A stretch of DNA of 64,000 bases, taken from the NCBI GenBank assembly GCA_035041965.1, contig JAPYMA010000103.1:124001-188000 (forward strand). The letters are read 5' to 3'. Below are positions 26,901 to 40,300 of this stretch, one piece after another; positions within the stretch are counted from its first letter, which is position 1, and each line of letters opens with the position of its first letter. The position numbers and the translations under genes were made by a program. This DNA is from Anisakis pegreffii. Its lineage: Eukaryota > Nematoda > Chromadorea > Rhabditida > Anisakidae. The notes beneath the pieces are model-generated. The model was not told the origin of the DNA. It did not search any database and was given only the letters and a program-made list of their open reading frames with translations.

Positions 26901-29900
26901 TGCGCTCTGTATCAGCAAGGTACTTCGAATCATAAAGTTTCATTCATTTTGAAAGTTTCACTGTGTACACTGATAAGCACTTAATAAAGTCACTATCGAT
27001 ACTTTCCGTTCGATATCAATAACCGCTTTTTTTTCCTCATTGCATGTAATGAATCGTACATTTCAGAATTACATTGGGTGTTTCATCTTTACTCGCGTTA
27101 ACGTTCCAATTTGGTAATGTTCTACGCCATCTACCTCGTGTTAGTTATATTAAGGTCAGTTGCACTCACATCTTATTGATCGTGAGCACTTTTCGTTGAA
27201 CTCGCGATCGTATCTAGTCGATCAATGAGCATAGGGTTTTCACTCCATCAATATTGAATATACTCAATAATCAATTATTCAAATAACATTCATCAATATT
27301 CGTATACTTGAACTTCATAAATATTCATCAATACGTAGTCACCATGAAGATTGACTCTTAAAGGTTTTCTCAGTGCAGCCGGTGTAGTGAATACAAATAT
27401 AAAGGAGATCTGAAAGGAACGTCTTAAACAACTTAAAATCTGATTTCAGTGCTTGGATGTATGGATGATTTTCTCGGTGATATTCATCTTCTGCACTCTT
27501 GTGGAATTAGCAATAGTTTGTCAATTGAATCGGTAAGATTGCTCTCGCTCTTCACATTGTTGTCGTCTTGTTTGCATGTTCTTTTCGGATAGAATCACAG
27601 TAAAATCCATAATAAGCAGATTTTGTAGTGCTCATGTTGCACAATATTTGAAGAACAGATCAATTTAGAGACATTTTCACTCTGCAGAATTCAGCATTTC
27701 ATAATGGAAAAAAAAACTCTTGGGTGCATTCAGTTCGAAAGTTTTTTTTGTTTTGCTTTGTTGAGAATATCTGATTTATAAGCAACTTGCAATAAATTTG
27801 AAGGTTTTCTGAAAATATTGTGAATGTACAAAGAAGTGGCGATTGAGTGGTGAGAATTTAATAAACGTTCGACAGAAATTTTGATTGAGTTTCGACGCAG
27901 TGAATGCATTAATTCAATAAGAGTTGGCAGATATGAACTCAAACGAGTGTTCTCTATAGCGAATTATGAATGTGAATGCGTGGAGAGTTCTGAAAATAAT
28001 GTTGATGATTATCTCCATCGATAATCAAAAGGAAATTCAACCAAAAAAAATTCTTTCACTGCAACCTCTGAGTTTCTGATTGCGCAACAACTCAGTTTCC
28101 ATTGAAAGTGCCTCTTGTTTAAATTTTACTGCACTTATTGGAATTCGTTAACTTGATGTTGAAGCGCTCTCAAACGGAAATTATGTGATATCGGGTTGAA
28201 TGCAACCTTAATCGTGATTGAATGCAAAAATAATCGATAAGATTTGCTAAGCTATGAATTAAAATAATGGAATGTTTACACAATGGAAGCAGTTGTACTC
28301 CCACACGTCAGAAGGTCTGAATGCCTGTTGAGGCACAAACTGAACTAATTTTCGACAAAAATAAATCAGTTTTTAAAGGATCATTTTCAGTTGGGAACGA
28401 GAGAGACAAATTGGCTCGAAAGTTCTAGGGCATTGGCTGAATCAGATACGGTAAGTCTACTGATTCACTCACAGCGAGGCGAGCATGCGAGCGAAACTTA
28501 TAGGAAAATGCTTTATCTTATTGCAGAATGAGTCAATGAATCTGAGGGTTATGGTGCTCATCAGATTTTATTTGCTGCAGATCTTTTTAAGCATTCTTAA
28601 AATCTCATATAATATGATACATATTGAATTCATCAAATACGACAGTCGCGACCACATAAAAATCTTACGTCAGTTTATGATATGTCACCACAAAACATTT
28701 TCGAAAATAAATTTTTCAATAAATCCGACTCTATTGAATCTATTATCATATACTTATTTTCAAACTTCATGCGTTTGATAGTCAGCATAAATGATTCATG
28801 CAAGTGATGCAAATAGGCTTCTTTCCATAACTGGTATACTGTTGAGTTGAATTCAGATCGAATTCCTCTTAAATAAAAAACATTTAATTTTATTCATCAA
28901 TTCAATATGATTTAAAAGCGTCGATGAATCGTCGAAAGTCAGTAGAGTTCGATAAGAAATAAAGGTTCTAAGTTCAATTGACGAAAAGTGCCTTCTTCAA
29001 GAAAAACACGGAGTCGTGATGTGAAGTCTAACGGCGGTAACACAGAGGGTGTCCGAAAGCGTTTCCTGCTCAGTCCAGTAAGTCATCTGAATTCAACTGA
29101 GATCAAAAGCAACAATGAAAAGCCCACAACACCGGTTATTTCATCAGATCACATGAGCAATTCTCCATCGAATCCACTCCTCGAAACGCCTGCCTATGAG
29201 GATAACTTGAAGAAGGTTTGATTATTTTCGCGTTCTTCAAACGTAGGCCGATATTTCAATCGAAGCCTTTGGGTAGTAATCCATATATGGTTCAATACCG
29301 TGTCAGTTAATGAGCCTACTTGAAAGCATTATGAAACGACAATTGGGAATGAATTTTGCAGATGCCAAGCGAACGAAGATATTCCGCGATCAGAAGATTC
29401 ATTTCTTGTTTTTATTCGTGTTTGTGCCCTCCAGATCGTGACTGGACGATCACCTCTGTACAGGTGAGTTCCAATGAACAGCAAGAACACATCAAAACAA
29501 AATCCAGCGAGTGAACTTGTCAAGCTGCGGTAGCAGGCAATGTCAGCAACAATTTTACAGAAGTGTCACAAACGAAAGCCCAGTTTTGATCATAGCCTAA
29601 CTAAGTGGTTCTCAGGTTCCGATGCTCCAGTATCCTTTTTGATGATCTGGCAGGTCGCCGTTACCCTCCCCCCCTATCCTTTTTTTTGAACATGGAAATC
29701 GGATATGTTATGTTCAGATGACCGTTAAGTTCAGTCTTGTTAGCATGTTCATGACGGTGATCGACATCGCTGGGCCTTCTCTTACCGTTAGATCGTTGTG
29801 TTCGTCAGTATTGCAATCGATTATGATGGCATGAAAAGCTATTGACATGCTCACTTCAAACCTATTTACATGGATTCTCATTCTTTTCGGACGTGTTGTA

Positions 29901-30769
29901 TTCACTCTCATAGCTATCACATGCGAATATCGTTCTCTTCATGACTTTTTCTCATTCATTTTACTTCACAGTTCGATTCAATTTCTCATTCTGTAGCATA
30001 TACTGTTTATTGGATACGTTGACGAGTGTTGACAGCCGAAAACAACAATACAACAATCAAAGATCATTGCTCAACAACATTCGACAGTCAAATGATCAAT
30101 TATAGAGTGTATTTGATAGAATGAGAATTTGACTTCAATTGTTGAATGAAATGAATGAGAAATTAGCAAAAGAGAACACTTTTGGTGATAAAAGCTATGA
30201 GAGTGATTGTAGCAGCTAGGAAAAGAATGAAAATCCTGTTAAAACGAATGAAAAACCCTGTCAGACCCGGACGAGCTAATGATACTCAGAAAATAGGAGA
30301 ATGAAGAGTGTCGCCATCAACCAACCGCATTTACATGCCCAACTTACAAAACGCCATCACAATGGCATTGCATTATAACATAACAACTGCACCACCCCTT
30401 CCATTACCCCTTAACACCTCCGAATAACCCAAAATGGGTAATTTCACCTCCTACCAGAATCACTGGTCTAAATGATGTCAAAATTGTAAATTTCCTTACA
30501 CCAGCGTAAGAGAACATGCAAATGATCATTCAACTTGCCAATACGATTATTAATATTTCAGGTTGACCGATGCTCAATGATTATGTTTCCACTATCCTTC
30601 CTCATTTTTAACATCACGTTAGTTTGTTCAGTTTTCATTTGTACTATTTTCTGCTCGCTGTTTTAGACATGGGTTCTCTTGAAGTGATAGCAAAAACTGC
30701 ATGAATTTAGGACAGGTGTATTTCAGATACTGGTCGATATACTTCATGAAAATGGACCGACCGATGTGA
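23935..30769 (+). CDS. Cys-loop ligand-gated ion channel subunit, 5' exon(s) not found
   Basis: Pentameric neurotransmitter-gated channel subunit of the plasma membrane. Exons: 23935-24043, 25498-25757, 25958-26060, 26349-26480, 26798-26919, 27067-27154, 27450-27532, 28391-28450, 29002-29215, 30562-30617 and 30727-30769. Every phase closes, giving about 422 aa from the first visible exon. The ligand-binding domain contains IWTPDT and the signature loop [15 protein letters not shown] with 13 residues between cysteines. M1 starts near [17 protein letters not shown]2 contains [17 protein letters not shown]3 follows LDVWMIFSV, and M4 ([10 protein letters not shown]) precedes a short tail ending DRPM. 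The M3-M4 loop is basic then Ser/Pro-rich. M2 resembles worm anion channels of the ACC/MOD-1/LGC type, but the PAR motif reads SAR. There is no second cysteine pair. Ligand is unknown. Confidence 0.92.
24537..24556. repeat. GCT/CTG triplet run
   Basis: About 6.5 uninterrupted units inside channel intron 1. Confidence 0.9.
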
Positions 30770-30817
30770 ATTGGTATCCATTTGATGCTATTGTGATGTA
30801 TAAATGAAGTAATTGTG

Positions 30818-30823
30818 AATAAA
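30818..30823 (+). promoter_or_regulatory. AATAAA poly(A) signal of the channel gene
   Basis: It lies 49 bases after the stop codon. A minus-strand AATAAA (TTTATT at 31126-31131) would end the converging DGK transcript about 200 bases past its stop, leaving roughly 300 bases between the two 3' ends. Confidence 0.6.
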
Positions 30824-31331
30824 CCTGTGTTTCTTCAACAGCAACTGTAACACTTCTGGTCTAAAGTCACAATACTTTTTCACTGAACATTTTCACCATT
30901 ATATTCAAATCATATTTATGGCCGATTGATCCGGTGATTTTACAATGGTGAAATCAGAGAGCACTTTCCAGGCTCAAAATAGGATTTCATTTGTGAACTT
31001 CCAAGATCAATGATCCAATCATTTCGTGATTTCAAATCAATTCAGTGATCGGGAAAAATCAGTTCGCACAAGCGTGAATGAATGAACAGTGAAGTATAAT
31101 AAATGTACATAGAGCAGTTTTATGTTTTATTCCTTAAAATACAACCCGATACCATATCATATAAACATAACGAAGAAAAAACGCAGTTTTGAACTGAACT
31201 GACGGTAATTTCGAGACGAGCCAACGTTAAAGCATTCGAGTGTATTTGAACCGTTCGTATTTGTAATACTGTGCATGTCTTTATAAAACCATTTCATGAA
31301 CACTCAATTCAAACATATATCCGATTTCAAT

Positions 31332-34300
31332 CTAATCATCATTCGTACTGCGTTTTCGTAATCTACGCCAAGTGCGTCGTTTATGTGCACCTGTAAATAA
31401 ATGGCTGCTGACCGAGGAGATTTCAAAATACGGCGTTAATGCGATATTATAAGTGCATAATACCGTATCGGCATGATTCATTATCCCATTGAAATCACTC
31501 ATAATGTGATCATTATGATTCATCAAGTATTCAAGTAGCCAATCAGATCGCTGAGCGTATTAGTAATGAAGATCAAAGATGCAAAGCTTTGGATCTACTG
31601 ACATATTCGTTAACTTTCAATTTATTGATGAGTAATGCGTTTGGAATTGAATGTTTCCGAGATGATTTGTTTTCAAAATGGTGCCTTTTTCAAAATCAAT
31701 TACTTGGGTTTGCAATGGCAACGACAATGATGATAGTGGTCATAATAGAGTGATAAACGTGAGATGAGAGCGTGAATGATAATCAACGCACAGCTAACTT
31801 ACCAACTAACATAGGCACTTGGTTCTTGTGAGCTATACGAATGATACAAGGTGGCTGCATCCATGGTTCACCATCGATTTGCATTGGAAGAGATTTACGA
31901 GTCCTGAAACGATCAGAGAACTTTATTCACGTTATCAGTTGCATAATTCATTGGTACAATGATGCCGGCACTCTGACAAAATCACTAATGTCATAGGTTT
32001 TGCATAGATTTTAGCCAGATTACAACGATCCTATTGAGTGCAATTTATGTAACTATTGAAATTGCTCTCAATGGGAAGGTGTCTCAAAACATACTTTATG
32101 ACAATTTTAGCGCATTGTGAAAGACGTCTTGCAGCACCACGCACACCAGCTTTTATTTGACCCATCTGTATGGCCGAATCCAAGCCAACAACTTCTATTA
32201 GGTGATCACCGATATCCTGAAATACAGGCAGGATGCTCTGTTGTGAACTGACCATGCGCAACTCATTTCAAACAGTTTTAATGAGTAGTTTCCCCAATAT
32301 TCTTGCCTCTCTATGACGACAAATCATGAGCATTCCTAGTTTTCTTCGTTGGAACAAATAAATACGAGTTGAAATGTGCTGATCGAGTGAATCAATGTTC
32401 AGTTATCATTAGTCATACATTATTCTTCAAGTAGCCGAGTGACCAGATGCACTGATGTGTTTAAGGAGTACTTAGTGAAATGTGTGGCACATTATGCAGC
32501 GCTACCTGAACATGAGATTGGAGTTCAGTGGTATTTCTGGACATGTGCGCGAAAAGAGGTGGTAAATGCCACGAAGACGACGATGAGCTCGACGATGAAG
32601 AGGACGGTTTGCGGGATGTTCCCCATAAATTACTCCCTCCATATATAGATCCAATATTCAATAGAGCGATTGCTTCTAGGTTATGTCCATCACGCAAATC
32701 AATCTTCTTCTCATCACACTGCAACTTGTTATTTATGAGTCATTTTGTTGTTTCATTATCCAATAACATGAGACGGAATCGAATACTCATGGAACTTGTT
32801 ATGAAACATCGCTTGACTTCAGAGTAATTCGATTTCATTATGAAAATTATTATACAAAGTTCTTTATGAAAGTTACAATAATATGAAATTAATCGTTTTT
32901 ACTGAATATTGATGAATGATAGGACTGATGATAGAATTTAATGAATTAATTGGGTACACCCAACTCAATTTGACATGATTATTGATGGCGGATGCTAGAA
33001 ACAAGTTTTTCATGTTCGCGCATACTCTTCGAACACAAACACACACACACCCAAAAAGCGTTCAAATGATTCTTTCAATCAACTCACATAAATATCGATA
33101 TATTCATTTAGGTTTTTACATGTGCTTGACAGCGTCTCACTTGTGCCCAATTCAAAATACCAAAGTTTATTGCGCATTCGACTGCTGAACTTCTCTGGAT
33201 ATTTCTCACGCATGACGTGAAATCGATGCGCTATTGATGCGTCCTGAAATAACGATGACAGTCATTGACTGAAGAGACAACAAGAGACTTGTTTTGAATG
33301 GCAGACTCAATTCGAATGATAAATTCACTTAGCGCTAAAGTGCAACTTTTCCGTGAAACTCACAACGCCTATAGAAAAATAGTTGTTGATTATATGGAAT
33401 GGTGGTGGACCACTTTTGTTTGAGCCTACCAGCTCGGTCTCTTCGATTTCAAATTGCCATCTATCCATATAAACCTGAAATAAAAGGCACATTAGAAACA
33501 ACCTCATAAGAATCGCACTTGAATTCTTTCGCATCGTTAGATCATAATTTGCTACTTGATATCTCATAACTCTCAGTTGTATACTAAGTTGCACTTGAGA
33601 GTCAACAGGTAACAAATTCAAAAACTATCCGAAGTAATCAAATGGCATTCATTCATCTCAGGTGAACAAGACCAATTGAAAAAAAGGTATTTTCCGTCAA
33701 TGAGTTGAATTTTCATCACGGAACTCCGAAGTTTGATAACATACGTCATTCCTCACCCATCATCAAGCAATGACCAAACAACAAGCCTGTGTGGAGCGTT
33801 CGATTGTTTTGAGGATCTTATGAAGGGGTTCATTTGCATATCCGCCACCCCATCGTAAACACCTCGCTAAATCATTGCCTGTGCCTAAAGGCAGGACAGC
33901 CACTGGCGGTCGTTTATCACCGTAGTCCATTTTATCTGCAGTCAGATCACCGTTCACTTCACAATCAACAAACTGGTATCTTGATTTATAATACTGATAT
34001 TATGAGTCCAATTTTTTGCTTCTTATCACAAACGATAGAATGGTTTCAGCTCTCTTCCGTCTAACATAAATATGATCAAAAACTTTATAAGCTAATTTAT
34101 AATTTCATCGGATCACAGTCAAAGAGTCTGCCACTGAAATTTCCGCAAATTGCATTTTAATTGGAGGACTTTCGTTCATTCCGAATCTTTTTTTCACATA
34201 GGAAAGTTTATATCTCAATAAATGATTATGTAGGTATTTCATTTCATAACTGATTCAGCGAAAAAAAATGGTTGAAGTGGAAGATACGGCAAGTGTTCAA

Positions 34301-37300
34301 ATGCATTCACTGAAAAATCTCCTCATAAAATATATGAAACGTGAGAGATATAAATGTGAATTTTAGCACTGGTGAAAGCAGTTGTCACTCAAAGGTGATG
34401 ATTTGATATACGGATCAAAACTGACCCATTGCATCCAGTACCCATCCTACAGTACCATCTCCACCGCACACTAATACATTCGCATTAGCAATTGTTGAAA
34501 ATAGCTGCAGTCTGAAAGTATTTCATACTGTGATTCAGGTTTACATCAGACCGATGAATCCAATGAAAGGACCCCGTCGAAAACACGTTTGAACATAAAT
34601 AATACGCCTGTGACTAACCCGGGTTCAGGTCCGTCCTTGGTGAGATCAAAAACTTGTCGCGGATTGAGCAAGTACTGAAATTTCCTATATATCCGTTCGC
34701 CTTGCTTGCCGCCACTCTTCGGATTTATCAACACCAGCAGTGGCCTTGTATTGTTTGAAGTACCAACTACCTTGAATATCACACAAATCAATCGTTTTTT
34801 CTCATGTGGTGAAACCCGATGTCACTCACAAATGCCTACTGTGATCAATTAGGCTTAGCGCAACGATTCACGCTGAAGTTTGAAGGATCGTTCGAGTGAT
34901 GATTTATGCAACGAAACAAACTTTGTAATCATTCGTTCCACGCTAAATTGAGATTTTTAGGAAATTTTCCGCATTCAACGTCAAATTTTGATTGATTACC
35001 CTAATGCGTCTGTCAACTTTTTTGACGACCAGTACTGTGCAATCAGTAAAAATGCAAAGTTATTTTTTACTTTCAACTAACGACCGAGTTCCAATCACAA
35101 CAATAATACCCAACAGACCTGTAAATGATGACCAGTGGTACTGTTGAGGTGATTTTGGGATTTCTCCTCCAAGACAACAGGCACGATCTTATTCGGAGGC
35201 AAGATATGATATGATAAGGCACCTAATTTGCACTCTGTAGGCCATTGTGCGAGGCACTTTTCATGTAACTGAAACCAGTAACGAAACAACTAACGATAAG
35301 ATTCTTGCAAACGCATGTGAATCAGAATTCTAGATCGTTTAATCTGTGTACCGTTTTCTGCATTGCTGGACTTTAGAGATCACAACAACAGTTTCTGTCA
35401 AGAGCTACTCAGAAGTGGATTTTTTGCAAACGATGGAACGCATCGACTAATGCTGGAGACGTGAACAGTTTTGTGAAACGGTGACAGTGAATGATTCAAA
35501 TAAATTTTTGAAACAGTGACTTAAATTCTTGTTGAGTTTGAATATAATGATTTGTTGTTAGAACTGACCAAGTTATGACACCAACGACAACGTTTTCCAT
35601 GGAAAATTGGAACATTTGTGGCGCATCTGGCACACTTTCCAGTGGAATTCGATTCAATCCAATGATGTAACATCTTTGAGTCATTCGCTCGATTTGAGCA
35701 AAACGTTCGTATGCAATTGTTTTGTGCCGATCTAACACATCGTTCATGGACCGTATATTTACAAACTGAAAGAGTTCGACAATGAAATGCTGTTTGTTTG
35801 CAATTTCAGAGATGCTCACAAGCAGGTGTTCATTAGCCAACCCAAAAACATACTCTATTAAATGATGCTACTCGAACATTCGTAACTTGGAGTAAATGGC
35901 TAACATATGAGCTGATAGATTCCGATTTGAGAGTGCTTTCAGTTTGAAAACAGTCTTCGTGTACACGAATCAAATGATACATGTTCGTGATTGCAACGAA
36001 TGAACTTAACTTTTGAGACAATAGAATTTCAGTTCGAACAATTTTTGAAAAGGAATTCGGTTTTATGCAATCGTCAAGTTTAATCGCACTGCACTGATAT
36101 TTCCAAATGTCTTAGAATGCATTATCTCTTCTTACATATCAGAAGTACTAAGTGTAGTGCGGTATTTGAGATTGAAAAATTGTCGCTGATAAAACAAAAA
36201 ATCTATCAATTTACTGATCATATGAGATGATCAAACATTCAGCTGTTTTTTAAATCGTTCATCGAACTAGAACCGATATCAATTTCTAGCCATCATTTTT
36301 AGGTGATAAATGTTGCACTGGATGGATTGGAAAAAAGTTTGATTGGTATTTGACGAACCGAATTCACGAAATCAGCAATACAATCATTAGATTCTCAGAC
36401 GTTTTCGCGGTTAATTGAAGCGTTTTTACGAAATTTTTATTCTCCGCTCAAACGAATAAAGCAAATTTAGTTTGGCGAATCAGGGGAAAAAACTCAAATT
36501 GAAAAGAGGTAGAAGAGAGACTACTGCCTTGATTTTTTTAAATTCTGTAATCATTTCTCATTCTTCCGAGAATTTGCCGAAAACAGTAGTGAGAATGATG
36601 AGTGCCATTCAGAATTGACTAAAGAATCTGATGCAAAAAAATGGAAGTCCTGTCGAGAGAGATTCTTTCTTCGCCGTGAATGATTTTGCCAACGTTCTTT
36701 CATCAGTTATTCAGTTTGGTTGACCAAAACTCACGTCGCACTTCGGTTTTTTTTTTGTCACTCTCTTTCCCTTCTCATGATCGAGATCAACAAATCAAGA
36801 ACCAATGTTTGGACGCTTTTTACATGTAGGAAAATATCTAGGAAATTGCATCTATTCACCGAATTTGATGCCGAATCGCAATCGGAATCGTCATCGCATT
36901 CACATATCATATCAGTCAATGGCATCGAAGCTAATAGGGAGCTTTCGTGGAGTCGGATAATTAATTCTCTACGCAAATATTGTTGGTTGCGCAGGAAGAT
37001 GGATGTCAAGGAAGTAAGAATATGATTGATATTTGTGATATTCATCGTAACAGAGAGGCACGAACTCGTGATCAGTTGTAATCGCTGATTATATAAATAA
37101 ACAGAAATGTGGCACAGTAATTTTGTGGCATTGCAAACTGCTCATGAGCATGAGATGAATGAAACGATTGTGTTCATGGACGTGTTGCCGCAATACGCAA
37201 CCATTCTTGATTTAATGGCCATGTGAAACTGCTGAAAATCTCTGTGCTGCATAAGGACCATAATAAGATGGTAATATGTTCACTTCAATGATTTTGTCAA

Positions 37301-40300
37301 ATTCATTGTGAATGTTAAAATTTGTTGAACTGTAACGGTTGATGCTTGTGTGATCGTTTCAGTAGCGATTCGATTCAAAGCGATTAACTTGCATAATGCT
37401 CAGTGGAACATAAGGTCATTGAGATTATTGTTGTCAGATAACGAGTGTTTGATTTTGAGGAGAGACTTATGAGTGGATCAGTTTAATTTGATCAGCGGAT
37501 GTATTGGCACTTTTGAGCAGCCATCATTTGCGTTGATGGGAAGGAAACACAAATGGAAACGGCTGTGCAAATACGTTATTCATTGAATGAGTCGTAAGCA
37601 ACAAAGAGAAACAAACTCACGAGCACACGAAAGTCCTTGTTTACCACCCCATCCCACCAACAAGTTCATGCAAACATTGCAGTAGGTCGGCTTGCTGAAG
37701 TGGCGCAGCTTCCAAAGATGTGATCCATCTTCTTTCATCTCCTTAAAAAATTCTTTGATTCCGTTTTCGTTTCCTCTGATCATGATCAAAATTCGCTTCG
37801 ATCGCGAAGTTCGCTTCGATCAGTCACTCGAGAGACGACAAATTCAAACGAACAATAAACTCAAAATGAGTTTTTCAACGAAAATGAACAGCATTCTTCA
37901 AAAAATAAGTGCAACGAACAATGAAACTCAATGTGACAATTAGTTTGGAGTATAATAAATTTTGATTGTTCCTAATTCGTGGCCAAACGGATGGATTAAC
38001 GATTCTCCACAAAATTATTATATGATCAAAACAAACTGATCTATCAAAATAAATGAAAACTTTCACTGCAAAGTTTCCGGCAAGGTTACAATCTTCAGCA
38101 ACCTTCATTATCCTCGTGCTCATTTCGGTATGTTTTTCAACGAGGGCATTGAACTTTTAAGCACTTTAGAGAAAATCTCAACAACTATTCAAAACTTTTT
38201 TTCGCATTCAAATATTACTGAGCACAACGAAAAACAATGATTGTTTATTACGTTCGGACGTAATCTTCGGCAATAATCGCATAGCACTGCGTCAAATGAA
38301 TGAGACAAATGAATTTGAGCATAGAATGAGAACGATGCAAACATGTGGAAATGTTTCGAAAAAATAAACCAATGAAAATAAACCGAAACACATCAAAACT
38401 TATATAATGCAGAGGCGTAAAAGAGCATTTCGGTTTTCTTCCTTATGGATCGAGCGTATAGACGCCTTCTGTTTTATACTAACGAGTTCAGCCGATTGTG
38501 AGTTCAGATGGAAACTGCTCCGTAATTACAAAGCAAAAAAAAATTGTTTCAAAGAATTTGACAGGTTCGAAATAAAATGGTTTCAGTGCTAATCAAATAG
38601 GCTCATAAACAGACACAGAAAAACATAAATTTAAAGACTAATTACTGCTGTCATATTGAAAACAGCAAATATTATCAAAAATCCGAACACTGCTGATAGG
38701 GTAACGTCAGGTGAACTGGTTCTTTTCCGATCACAGATGTAAATGGATGAATTCAGATGGGTTTTATTATTATTATTATTATTTATTATTATTATCATTA
38801 TTATCACTATGGTGATACCGCATGTGCGAATGTCCGTAGGCATTTCCGCTGAGAGAAAAAGTTGTCTCTAGAAAATCAACTTCTCAAAACATCAAAAGAA
38901 ATGGCTTAGTTGAATCAAAACACTTGCAGCTTGCTGGTGAGACTTCGCTTTGAATCGCGAAAGCAATTAATGAGCTTGGTGAATGCATAAAACGACAAAG
39001 TTGGTTGTTGGTGGAACGCTTTCTGAGAACGCATTAATCGAACGAAATTAATCTTTCCTCAACTCATCAGTCAAGTTTGCTCACGTCAAAAAAGTTTCCA
39101 ATAATTTGCGCACTTTTCATGATCATTTCAGTTGGTCTGATTAGAAAACAGTCGTTCACTAAGTTGCAAAAGCAGTGAACAGTAATGCCGTCTGGCATTG
39201 AATCGTGCGAGATTTTGCTTTTATTTATTGCAAAGAGGAACTGAACAATCCATCGAGAAGAAGCCAGTCTTTTGAGACGATGGATGTATTTCGGAGGACT
39301 GTGTTATGTGTGGGAAGCAAACTTTGGAGTTGGATCTTAGAATGGTAATGTTCACAGTATGCGAATGATCTTCCTTTAGCGCAATATATTTCGGAAAATG
39401 CAATTTGATTTTTGCTAAATTTTGACTTCAGAACTATTAAACGCAACAAATCTGCTGCTGTAACAAATTGAGGTCGAATTGAATTGAGGCTTTGAAATTA
39501 TTCTGAGAGAATTATTGAAATAATCTCAAAATGAATACGATTTATGACAAGACAAGCGGCCACAGGTAAGTGTACAAGTTGGGACAAGATGAATGTAAAA
39601 ATGCGATTATACACTAAATTATAAAATCGCAACATGAAGTTACTGACTGAGTGAATAATAATTCACCAACGTCTTAGCCGTACTATTGTCGTATAGTTAA
39701 ATACGAATCTTATGATTGGTTAAGGTAGAAAAAGGTGACGCGATGAACGGCAACGAACGGAAAGGACGAGAAAGGAAGTGAGTGGCGAATAATAATTGAG
39801 TGAATAGGTGAATAAAAATGACAACATACTGAAGACGGAAAGGAACCGGTCACCAGCATACTCGATGTTCTTATCGACGGTGTCATAAAACAATCATTGA
39901 ACAAATTCCTCTAGTACTCATCATGACTTAGTTCAGTGAGTTCAGTGTTTGATGTTGACGAATGGGTTCGCTGGAAGAAGGATGGAACGAACACATGATC
40001 GATATGACTGTTTATCGATAAAGATTCTGTCACAATATTGATGATAAATAAATAACACTTACACCACTCTGTTCAGACGAAATCTTATCGTATAAACACT
40101 AATCACTTGATGGAAATGGAGATAAATCTATTAATAAGAGGCGAATGATAAACATGGGGATAGACTTCAAAATGGGCACATATTGCGTCAGGTTAAGATG
40201 ATACCAGTTAGTCTGAGAAGGAGGATTTCAATGCAAAAGATGAAGCAGCGCACTGGAGGGCGATGTTATTATAATTATTAGTATGGAGATGAAGTGGTGT

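Noticed and set aside
35496..35840. Long minus-strand open frame reading through the DGK region
   Set aside because: The real exon (35765-35569) uses another frame, which gives perfect C1 zinc-ligand spacing and matching phases; the longer frame is its shadow.
35833..36021. Minus-strand frame with a tempting HEDC motif
   Set aside because: It cannot join the preceding C1 exon in phase and lacks the other ligands; the exon starting at 35765 fits instead.
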